Part shown: piece after piece, positions 1 to 5,611 of the stretch
Position numbering within the stretch: the first letter of the stretch is position 1
Layout of the letters: each line of letters opens with the position of its first letter
From: Rhodospirillales bacterium
GTDB taxonomy: Bacteria > Pseudomonadota > Alphaproteobacteria > Acetobacterales > Acetobacteraceae
Assembly (NCBI GenBank): GCA_018971455.1
Contig: JAGXAV010000131.1
Coordinates: 1-6,377 of the forward strand
Direction: 5' to 3'
DNA: 6,377 nt
Made by a program: the position numbers and the translations under genes
The notes under the pieces: model-generated
Told to the model about the DNA's origin: nothing
What the model saw: only the letters and a program-made list of their open reading frames with translations
Database searches by the model: none

Positions 1-495
1 ATGCAGGATGGTGCCGCCCATCGCCTCCAGCACCGGGCGCACGCGCGCGAGCGTCGCCGCGTCGCCGCCGGTCATGATCGCAAGCTCGCCGCTCACCGCG
101 CGTTTGACCCCGCCGGAAACCGGAGCATCGACCAGCACGCCGCCGGCCGCGGCGACCCGCCGCGCCAGCGCCTGCGTCACCGCCGGCAGGCCCGATGTCA
201 TGTCGATCACCACGCTGCCGGGCTTGAGGCCGGCGAGCAGATGGTCCGCCCCATCGGCCAGCACGTCGGCGACGATGGCGCTGGTCGGCAGCATGGTGAT
301 GACGATGTCCGACAGCGCCGCAAGCTCGCGCAGGCTGTCCGGCGCGAAGCCGCCCGTCTGCTGGACGAAATTATCCGCCTGCACACGGCGCGCATCGGCG
401 ACATTGAGCCCGTAGCCGGCGCGCAGCAGGCAGGCCGCCATCGGCCAGCCCATATTGCCGATGCCGACGAAGCCGATGACGGGCTTGTCGGTCAT
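1..495 (-). CDS. NAD(P)-dependent oxidoreductase, 3-hydroxyisobutyrate dehydrogenase family (partial, C-terminus off the window)
   Basis: The frame is open from an ATG at 495 to the left edge, giving the first 165 residues of a protein that normally has about 290. The N-terminus is a Rossmann dinucleotide-binding fold with GFVGIGNMG at residues 8-16 (GxGxxG = G11, G13, G16). An acidic residue, D34, follows the second strand (VADARR), which suggests NAD rather than NADP; that is inference. DAPVSGG at residues 123-129 is the substrate-binding signature of beta-hydroxyacid dehydrogenases (3-hydroxyisobutyrate, tartronate semialdehyde reductase, 6-phosphogluconate-like enzymes). The catalytic lysine expected near residue 170 is outside the window. 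The family oxidises beta-hydroxyacids or reduces the semialdehydes in the cytoplasm. The start overlaps the stop of the upstream decarboxylase gene as ATGA, so the two are probably translationally coupled. The family is secure; the substrate cannot be told. Confidence 0.9.
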   Translation of the reverse strand, partial: MTDKPVIGFVGIGNMGWPMAACLLRAGYGLNVADARRVQADNFVQQTGGFAPDSLRELAALSDIVITMLPTSAIVADVLADGADHLLAGLKPGSVVIDMTSGLPAVTQALARRVAAAGGVLVDAPVSGGVKRAVSGELAIMTGGDAATLARVRPVLEAMGGTILH

Positions 496-926
496 TCGCC
501 GGCCTTGGCGGCGGAGCCATCGATCTCGCGGAACAGCTCATTGGCGATCTTGAACGCGTCGAGTCCGGCGGGGATGCCGCAATAGATGCATGTCTGCAAT
601 AAGATCTCCTTGATCTCGTCGCGCGTCACGCCGTTGTTCAGCGCTCCGCGCAGATGCAGGCGCAGCTCGTTCGGCCGGTTCAGCGCGGTCAGCATGCCGA
701 TGTTCAACATGCTGCGCTGCTTGCGGTCGAGCCCCGGGCGCGTCCACACCTCGCCCCAGCAATATTCGGTGACCATCTTCTGGAAATCGACCATGAAATC
801 CGACGCCCCGGCCACCGAGGCATCGACATAGGCGCCACCCAGCACGGCGCGGCGCACCGCCAGCCCCTTGGCGAAGGCCGGCGTGTCGAATTCCTTGCGC
901 AATTTCGCGGCGGGCTTCCTGGCCAT
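492..926 (-). CDS. Carboxymuconolactone decarboxylase family protein (PcaC-like)
   Basis: This 144-residue protein has the length and landmarks of PcaC, which decarboxylates 4-carboxymuconolactone to beta-ketoadipate enol-lactone in the protocatechuate branch. Visible family blocks are RRAVLG (25-30), WGEVWTRPGL (57-66), LHLRGALNNGVTRDEIKE (90-107) and IYCGIPAG (114-121). The start at 926 is supported by GGAGGA (934-939, minus strand) with a 7-nt spacer. The gene is first in a two-gene unit and overlaps the dehydrogenase start by 4 bp. No other pca genes are in view, so the true substrate may be a different lactone or beta-keto acid. An oddity is a CxxC pair, C113 and C116, where PcaC as I recall it has only the second cysteine; AhpD-type relatives use a CxxC redox pair, but their following His is missing here. 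Family assignment is strong, exact reaction moderate. Confidence 0.9.
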   Translation of the reverse strand: MARKPAAKLRKEFDTPAFAKGLAVRRAVLGGAYVDASVAGASDFMVDFQKMVTEYCWGEVWTRPGLDRKQRSMLNIGMLTALNRPNELRLHLRGALNNGVTRDEIKEILLQTCIYCGIPAGLDAFKIANELFREIDGSAAKAGE

Positions 927-933
927 GCACCTG

Positions 934-939
934 TCCTCC
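934..939 (-). promoter_or_regulatory. Ribosome binding site of the PcaC-like gene
   Basis: On the minus strand GGAGGA lies 7 nt before the ATG at 926, a near-consensus Shine-Dalgarno site that fixes this start. Confidence 0.75.
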
Positions 940-952
940 GTGTTTCCTGCAA

Positions 953-981
953 AGCCTAGGCATTGTCAGGCACCACGACAA
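953..981 (-). promoter_or_regulatory. Candidate sigma-70-type promoter for the decarboxylase/dehydrogenase unit
   Basis: On the minus strand TTGTCG (981-976) and TAGGCT (958-953) are separated by 17 nt. They would place transcription initiation near 946, just upstream of the Shine-Dalgarno site. The match to the -35/-10 consensus is partial and such matches occur by chance, so this is a suggestion only. The -10 element sits inside a perfect 8-bp palindrome, GCCTAGGC (954-961). Confidence 0.3.
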
Positions 982-1007
982 GCTGGCATGGATTGGCAAA
1001 TGCCATG
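963..1007. repeat. Cluster of small inverted repeats in the divergent intergenic region (candidate operators)
   Basis: Three dyads lie between the divergent genes. TTGTC (963-967) pairs with GACAA (977-981) across 9 nt. TGGCAT (984-989) pairs with ATGCCA (1000-1005) across 10 nt. TGGCA (994-998) pairs with TGCCA (1001-1005) across 2 nt. The two TGGCA copies start exactly 10 bp apart, about one helical turn. This spacing is what a dimeric regulator site could look like, and the stretch overlaps the candidate minus-strand -35 element and ends 15 nt before the plus-strand start. No regulator gene is in the window. Arms of 5-6 bp are short, so chance remains possible. Confidence 0.35.
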
Positions 1008-1010
1008 ATC

Positions 1011-1015
1011 GGAGG
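1011..1015 (+). promoter_or_regulatory. Ribosome binding site deciding the start of the MBL-fold hydrolase
   Basis: GGAGG is followed by a 7-nt spacer and ATG at 1023. The frame is open further upstream to a TTG at 963 and an ATG at 1005, but those codons have no comparable site, and the residues they would add look non-conserved. Confidence 0.75.
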
Positions 1016-1022
1016 CCGCCCG

Positions 1023-1862
1023 ATGACGAGACCCGCGATGACGACATCCACGATGACAACACCGACCGGGACCGCGCCGCAGTACGAGGTCTTCGCCCTG
1101 CGCTACGCCCATTTCGCCGACCGCACGCAAGGCAGCAACCTGATCTTCCCCGATGATCACGCAGCGCCCATGCCGCTCGATTTCTTCGTCTGGGCGGTGC
1201 GCGGGCACGGCCGCACCATCGTGCTCGACACCGGCTTCGACGCGGCCTCGGCCGTGCGGCGCAACCGCGTCTGGCTGCGCTCGCCGATCGACGCGCTGCG
1301 CGGCATCGGCATCGCGCCGGAGACGGTGGAGGATGTGGTGATCAGCCACATGCACTGGGACCATGCCGGCAACTGGGCGGATTTTCCGCGCGCCCGCTTT
1401 CACGTGCAGGAGGCCGAGATGGCCTATTGCACCGGCCGCTGCATGTGCCACGAGCCGATGCGGCGGCCCTTCGATGTCGAGCACGTGACGCAGGCGGTGC
1501 GCCATGTCTTCGCCGAACGCGTCGCCTTCCACGCCGGCACCGCCGAAATCGCGCCCGGCATCACGCTGCACCTGGTCGGCGGGCATTCCAAGGGCCAGCA
1601 GATCCTGCGCGTGCCGACGGCCCGCGGCTGGGTGGTGCTGGCCAGCGACGCCACGCATTTCTGGCACAATATCCGCGCCCGCAGCCCCTTCGTGCTGCTG
1701 CACAGCCTGGAGGACATGATCGAAGGCTGGCTGACCTGCGAGCGCCTGGCCGACGGGCCGGACCACATCATTCCCGGCCACGATCCCGCGGTGCTGCGCC
1801 GCTTCCCGGCCGTCGCCGGGGATGCCGACACCGTGCGCCTCGACCTGCCGCCGGCCGACTGA
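1023..1862 (+). CDS. MBL-fold hydrolase of the N-acyl-homoserine lactonase family
   Basis: This 279-residue protein has all metallo-beta-lactamase-fold metal ligands: the HxHxDH motif SHMHWDHAG (H109, H111, D113, H114), H188 in GGHSKG, D209 in ASDATH and H253 in IPGHDP. The wider pattern (IVLDTGFD early, the GGHS and PGHDP blocks late) matches the AHL-lactonase branch (AiiA/AttM-like) rather than glyoxalase II or true beta-lactamases. Such enzymes open the homoserine lactone ring with a dinuclear metal site. There is no signal peptide, so it is probably cytoplasmic. Two oddities are seen: the position of AiiA Tyr194 (three residues after the bridging Asp) is H212, and a Cys/His cluster is present at C136, C140, C142 and H143. 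The start at 1023 is chosen from its Shine-Dalgarno site. The acylase gene follows after 13 bp. The fold is certain; AHL as substrate is inferred. Confidence 0.88.
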   Translation: MTRPAMTTSTMTTPTGTAPQYEVFALRYAHFADRTQGSNLIFPDDHAAPMPLDFFVWAVRGHGRTIVLDTGFDAASAVRRNRVWLRSPIDALRGIGIAPETVEDVVISHMHWDHAGNWADFPRARFHVQEAEMAYCTGRCMCHEPMRRPFDVEHVTQAVRHVFAERVAFHAGTAEIAPGITLHLVGGHSKGQQILRVPTARGWVVLASDATHFWHNIRARSPFVLLHSLEDMIEGWLTCERLADGPDHIIPGHDPAVLRRFPAVAGDADTVRLDLPPAD

Positions 1863-1875
1863 GCCGCCCGCCGCC

Positions 1876-4191
1876 ATGCCCCGCCTCCTGCGCCGGCTGA
1901 TCGCGGGCGTGCTGCTGCTGGCGGTGCTGGCGGCCGGAGTGGTGGGCGGGCTGCTGTGGTGGGCGCTGCCGGGCGGCGACCGCACCGCCGCCATCCCGGG
2001 CCTCGCCGCCCCGGTCGCCATCACGCTCGATGAGGACGGCGTGGCGCGGATCCGTGCGGCCGATGCCGCGGATGCCGCCGCGGCCCTCGGCTTCCTGCAC
2101 GCCCGCGCGCGCATGTTCCAGATGGATCTGATGCGCCGCGGCGCGTCCGGCACGCTCTCGGAACTTGCCGGACCGGCGACGCTGCCGCTGGACCGGCTGA
2201 TGCGCACGCTCGGCCTGCGGCGGAGCGCGCAGGCCGATCTCGCGGCCCTGCCCGCCTCCACCCGCGCGCTGCTCGACGCCTATGCGCGCGGGGTGAATGC
2301 CTGGATCGCGCTGCGCGGCCGCTTCGCCGCCCCGGAATTCATCGCCCTCGGCGCCCCCCGTCCGTGGACGGCGCTGGACTGCCTGCTCTGGGCCAAGACG
2401 ATGGGGCTGTACCTCTCGGAGAACTGGCGCACCGAACTCGCCCGCGCCGCCCTTGCCGGCCGCATGACGCCAGAGGCCATCCTCGACCTCTGGCCGCCCG
2501 GCGGCGGCCCCGGCCATCCGGAGGCGCGGCTCGATCCCGCGCTCGCGCCCACCGCCGCCCGGCTCGCCGCCCTGCTGCCGCGCTTCCCCGCCCGCTTCAC
2601 CCTGCCGCGGACGGCGAGCAATGCCTGGGCGGTCGATGGCGCGCACTCGGCCACCGGCGCGCCGCTGCTCGCCGGCGACCCGCATCTCGGCTTCGGCATG
2701 CCGGGGATCTGGTACCTGGCCCGCATCGACCTGCCCGGCGCGGTGCTGGCCGGCGCCACCGCGCCGGGCATTCCCTTCCTGGTGCTCGGCCGCAACGCCC
2801 ATATCGCCTGGAGCTTCACCTCCACCGGGGCGGATGTGCAGGACATCTTCGTCGAAACCCCGGCCGGCGCCGGCCAGTACCTGACGCCGGGCGGCCCCCG
2901 CCCGTTCCTGACCCGCACCGAGGTGATCCATGTGCGCGGCCGGCCTGACGACATCCTGCATGTGCGCGAGACCCGCCACGGGCCGGTGATCAGCGATCTG
3001 GTCGATCCCGCCGGCCCGATCCTCGCCGTCGCTATGGCCAACCTCGCCCCAGGCGACACCGCCGCGGCCGGCCTCGAGGCGCTGAACCAGGCGCGCGACG
3101 TCGCCGCGGCCGGGCGGGCGGCGGCGGCCATCACCTCGCCGGTGCAGAACCTGATGGTGGCCGACCGTCACCGCATCGCGCTCTTCGTCACCGGCCGCGT
3201 GCCGATCCGCAAATCCGGCGACGGCGCCCTGCCCGCCCCCGGCGCCGATGGCAGCCATGATTGGACCGGCTGGGCCAGCGGCGGCATGCTGCCGCACATC
3301 GTCGCACCCGAGAGCGGCCGGCTGGCGAACGGCAATGAGCGCGTGGCGCCTGCTGATTTTCCGGTCTTCCTAGGGCGCGACTGGTTCGCCGACTGGCGCG
3401 CACGCCGCATGCGCGCGCTGCTCGACAAATCCCCGCGCCAGACCGTGGCCGGCTTCGCCGCGATGCAGGTGGACGATGTCAGCGTCTTCGCCCGCGACGT
3501 GCTGCCCCGCCTGCGCCAGGTGACGCCCTCCGACGCGCCGAGCCGCGCCGCGCTCGGCCTGCTCGGCGGGTGGCATGGCGCGATGGAGGCGGCCCTGCCC
3601 CAGCCGCTCATCTTCAATGCCTGGATGCGCGCCTTCCGCGCGGCCCTGCTGGCCCGGCTGCACCTGGCCGACTCGGCGGCGACGCCCGGCCTCGAAATGG
3701 TGGCCGCGGCCCTGGCACCCGGCGGCGAGGCGCGCTGCGGCGGCGATTGCGGCCCGATGCTCAGCGCCAGCCTGGCGACGAGCATGGCCGGCCTCGCCGC
3801 GCGCCACGGCACCGACCCCGCGACCTGGCGCTGGGGCGACGCCCACCGCGCCGTGTTCGCCCACCCCTTCCTCGCGCGCATCGCCTGGCTGCGCCCGTTC
3901 ACCGAGGCACGGGTGGAGGTGCCGGGCGACGGCACCACCCTGTTCCGCGGGGACATGGCCGCCTTCTCGTATGCGGCGGTGCACGGCGCGGAATATCGCG
4001 GGGTCTACGACCTCGCCGACCTCAACCGCAGCCGCTTCGTGGTGGCGCCCGGCCAGTCCGGCAATCCGCTGCGCGCCCATGCGTGGAATTTCCTGCAACG
4101 CTGGCGCGAAGGTGGCACACTGACATTGGGGCCGAAGCCCACCCATATCTCGGCCAGCATCCATCTCGTACCACAAGGAACGCGGCCATGA
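1876..4191 (+). CDS. Penicillin acylase / AHL acylase family Ntn hydrolase
   Basis: This 771-residue protein matches the length of penicillin G acylase, PvdQ and QuiP precursors. Residues 2-30 (basic RLLRR, then a Leu/Ala/Val-rich helix) form a signal peptide or anchor, implying export to the periplasm. These proenzymes cleave themselves before a serine that becomes the beta-chain N-terminal nucleophile; here SNAWAVDG begins at Ser248 (codon 2617-2619), followed by the typical LLAGDPHLGF and PGIPFLVLGRNAHIAWSFT blocks. ANGNERV at 484-490 sits about 238-240 residues into the beta chain, where the oxyanion-hole Asn of the family is expected. GQSGNP near the C-terminus is also typical. The family hydrolyses amide bonds of penicillins, acyl-homoserine lactones or related N-acyl compounds. 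The start at 1876 is chosen because the signal sequence begins there; no good Shine-Dalgarno site is seen, so coupling to the upstream stop 13 bp away is likely. The substrate is unknown. Confidence 0.92.
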   Translation: MPRLLRRLIAGVLLLAVLAAGVVGGLLWWALPGGDRTAAIPGLAAPVAITLDEDGVARIRAADAADAAAALGFLHARARMFQMDLMRRGASGTLSELAGPATLPLDRLMRTLGLRRSAQADLAALPASTRALLDAYARGVNAWIALRGRFAAPEFIALGAPRPWTALDCLLWAKTMGLYLSENWRTELARAALAGRMTPEAILDLWPPGGGPGHPEARLDPALAPTAARLAALLPRFPARFTLPRTASNAWAVDGAHSATGAPLLAGDPHLGFGMPGIWYLARIDLPGAVLAGATAPGIPFLVLGRNAHIAWSFTSTGADVQDIFVETPAGAGQYLTPGGPRPFLTRTEVIHVRGRPDDILHVRETRHGPVISDLVDPAGPILAVAMANLAPGDTAAAGLEALNQARDVAAAGRAAAAITSPVQNLMVADRHRIALFVTGRVPIRKSGDGALPAPGADGSHDWTGWASGGMLPHIVAPESGRLANGNERVAPADFPVFLGRDWFADWRARRMRALLDKSPRQTVAGFAAMQVDDVSVFARDVLPRLRQVTPSDAPSRAALGLLGGWHGAMEAALPQPLIFNAWMRAFRAALLARLHLADSAATPGLEMVAAALAPGGEARCGGDCGPMLSASLATSMAGLAARHGTDPATWRWGDAHRAVFAHPFLARIAWLRPFTEARVEVPGDGTTLFRGDMAAFSYAAVHGAEYRGVYDLADLNRSRFVVAPGQSGNPLRAHAWNFLQRWREGGTLTLGPKPTHISASIHLVPQGTRP
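4175..4180 (+). promoter_or_regulatory. Ribosome binding site of the RDD gene, inside the acylase 3' end
   Basis: AAGGAA with a 7-nt spacer precedes the ATG at 4188. It supports this start, which overlaps the acylase stop codon as ATGA. Confidence 0.65.
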
Positions 4192-4730
4192 TCTTCACGC
4201 CCAACCAGGCCGGACTGGCACTGCTGCAGGACGACCTGCTGACGCGCGGCGTGATCAGCCGGCGCATTTTCGCTTGGTTCCTCGATCTGCTGCTGGTGGC
4301 GATGCTGTGCAGCGCGGTGTGGAGCTTCTGCCTGGTCTTCGGCGTGCTGACGCTGGGGTTCGGCTTCCCTCTGTTCGGGGTGCTGCCCTTCATCCCGCTG
4401 CTCTACACTTGGCTGTTCGTGGCGAGCCCGCTGACGGCGACGCCGGGGCAGGCGCTGCTCGGCCTGCGGGTGCGCCGCAACGACGATCTGGGCCGGCCGA
4501 CGCCGCTGCAGGCGCTGGCCTACGCTCTGCTGTTCTACGCCACCATCGCGCTGGGCTGGTTCTGGCTCGCCGTCACGCTGGTATCGGTGCGCCACCGCGC
4601 GTTCCACGACATGCTGGCGGATCTGGTGGTGATCCGCGCCCGCGCCCTGCACACCCCGTTGACCCCGCCGCCCGCCTTCTGGAACATGCCGTCGGGAACC
4701 GCCCCGCCCGGAGGCACCGCCGCCGCATGA
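4188..4730 (+). CDS. RDD family integral membrane protein
   Basis: This 180-residue protein shows the RDD signature: ISRRIFAWFLDLLL (R25/R26 and D33) at the first membrane helix, TPGQALLGLRVRR (85-97) before the last helix, and RHRAFHDMLADLVV (135-148, with D141) after it. Hydrophobic segments at about 29-58, 60-82 and 107-134 make three to four membrane passes. The C-terminal tail (about 155-180) is Pro/Gly/Ala-rich and probably cytoplasmic. RDD proteins are poorly characterised; some have been linked to ion or small-molecule transport, so no specific role is assigned. The gene overlaps both neighbours by 4 bp (ATGA), making it the middle of a translationally coupled acylase-RDD-bpt chain. 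RDD genes beside bpt are, to my knowledge, common in alphaproteobacteria, so this pair is probably the older unit. Confidence 0.9.
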   Translation: MIFTPNQAGLALLQDDLLTRGVISRRIFAWFLDLLLVAMLCSAVWSFCLVFGVLTLGFGFPLFGVLPFIPLLYTWLFVASPLTATPGQALLGLRVRRNDDLGRPTPLQALAYALLFYATIALGWFWLAVTLVSVRHRAFHDMLADLVVIRARALHTPLTPPPAFWNMPSGTAPPGGTAAA

Positions 4731-5503
4731 GCTACAAGTCGCCGCGCCGCCCGCAATTCTTTTACACCACGGCGCCGCTGCCATGCCCGTACGTGGCCGG
4801 GCGCACCGAGCGCAAGGTGGTGACCGAGGTGAGCGGCCCCGAGGCCGACCATCTGCACGACCGCCTCTCGCGCGCCGGCTTCCGCCGCAGCCACAACATC
4901 GCCTATGCGCCGGTCTGCCCGGGCTGCAATTCCTGCGTGCCGATCCGCATTCCGGTGGCCGATTTCCAGCCCGACCGCACGCTGCGCCGCATCGCGCGCG
5001 CCAATGCGGGGATGGACGGCTTCGAGATGCCGGCGCGCGCCACCGCGGAGCAGTACCAGCTCTTCCAGAGCTACCAGCAGGCCCGCCACGGCGACGGCGA
5101 CATGGCGACGATGAGCTTCTACGACTACCGTGCCATGGTCGAGGACACGCCGATCGACACCTTCATGGCCGAGTTCCGCGACGCCGATGAGCGCCTCGTC
5201 GCCGCCTGCCTGACCGACCGGCTCGGCGACGGGCTGTCAGCGGTGTATTCCTTCTTCCTGCCCGATTACGACCGCCGCTCGCTCGGCACCTACTCGATCC
5301 TCTGGCTCATCGAGCGCGCGCGGGCGAGCAGCCTGCCCTATGTCTATCTCGGCTACTGGGTGCCGGAGAGCCGCAAGATGGCCTACAAGGCCCGCTTCCG
5401 CCCGAGCGAGATCCTGCAGGGCGGCGCCTGGCGCGTGCTCGGCGAACCCGCCGACCACCACCCCCGCGAAGTCTCATCCATGGTGTCGGAGGCGGCCGGG
5501 TAG
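4727..5503 (+). CDS. bpt: Aspartate/glutamate leucyltransferase (bacterial protein transferase, N-end rule)
   Basis: This 258-residue protein is full length for the Bpt/ATE family. Bpt transfers leucine from Leu-tRNA to proteins with N-terminal Asp or Glu, so that ClpS can deliver them to ClpAP for degradation in the cytoplasm. Family landmarks are PCPYVAGRTERKVV (19-32), the FRRSHNIAYAPVCPGCNSCVP stretch (52-72), SFYDYRAMVEDTP (130s-140s), and near the C-terminus YVYLGYWVPESRKMAYKA followed by FRPSEIL. The N-terminal cysteines C20, C64, C67 and C70 lie in the region that carries the regulatory cysteines of eukaryotic ATE1. The start codon overlaps the RDD stop as ATGA. GGAGG at 4710-4714 is a possible ribosome binding site, though its 12-nt spacer is long, so coupling to RDD translation is likely. 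Leucyl rather than arginyl specificity is inferred from the bacterial Bpt-like form. Confidence 0.93.
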   Translation: MSYKSPRRPQFFYTTAPLPCPYVAGRTERKVVTEVSGPEADHLHDRLSRAGFRRSHNIAYAPVCPGCNSCVPIRIPVADFQPDRTLRRIARANAGMDGFEMPARATAEQYQLFQSYQQARHGDGDMATMSFYDYRAMVEDTPIDTFMAEFRDADERLVAACLTDRLGDGLSAVYSFFLPDYDRRSLGTYSILWLIERARASSLPYVYLGYWVPESRKMAYKARFRPSEILQGGAWRVLGEPADHHPREVSSMVSEAAG

Positions 5504-5511
5504 CGGCTACC
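5499..5511. repeat. 13-bp odd palindrome across the bpt stop codon
   Basis: GGTAGC-G-GCTACC is a perfect inverted repeat with one central base, containing the TAG stop. As RNA it could form only a 4-bp stem with a 5-nt loop, and there is no T-run, so it is not a convincing terminator. CCGCTA at 5528-5533 can also pair with TAGCGG at 5501-5506. It may contribute to 3'-end structure, or be chance. Confidence 0.25.
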
Positions 5512-5547
5512 GCGGATGCATAGGCAACCGCTATGATCTCCCGGCTT

Positions 5548-5568
5548 TTCGGCACCATTCGGCAACCA
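5548..5568. repeat. Short imperfect tandem direct repeat in the convergent gap
   Basis: TTCGGCACCA (5548-5557) is followed directly by TTCGGCAACCA (5558-5568), two copies differing by one inserted A. It is non-coding in either flanking gene. No function can be assigned, and two short copies may be a slippage product. The rest of the 5504-5611 gap shows no gene and no classic hairpin-plus-T terminator. Confidence 0.3.
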
Positions 5569-5611
5569 TCATCGCCGCAAGCATTGCATATCCCCGTGGC
5601 GCCGCGGCCGC

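Noticed and set aside
1..585. Plus-strand open frame (194 codons) at the left edge
   Set aside because: Antisense to the GxGxxG dehydrogenase and part of the PcaC-like gene; Arg/His-rich and featureless.
963..1022. Upstream TTG (963) or ATG (1005) as start of the MBL-fold hydrolase
   Set aside because: The ATG at 1023 has GGAGG at a 7-nt spacing; the added residues would run through the inverted repeats of the intergenic region.
1876..1962. Twin-arginine (Tat) signal on the acylase
   Set aside because: An RR pair is present, but RRLIA lacks the S/T before and the F-L-K pattern after; an ordinary Sec signal or anchor explains the N-terminus.
966..2261. Long minus-strand open frame (431 codons) opposite the lactonase and the acylase start
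   Set aside because: Arg/Ala/Gly/His-rich, with no recognisable domain, and antisense to two convincingly assigned genes; expected as a shadow in DNA with this GC.
1768..3297. Long minus-strand open frame (509 codons) opposite the acylase
   Set aside because: Low-complexity Gly/Arg/Ala/Gln composition without any family motif; the plus strand carries an intact acylase with its catalytic residues.
3370..4784. Further minus-strand open frames opposite the acylase 3' end and RDD gene
   Set aside because: Same skewed composition, no conserved motif, and complete overlap with well-supported plus-strand genes.
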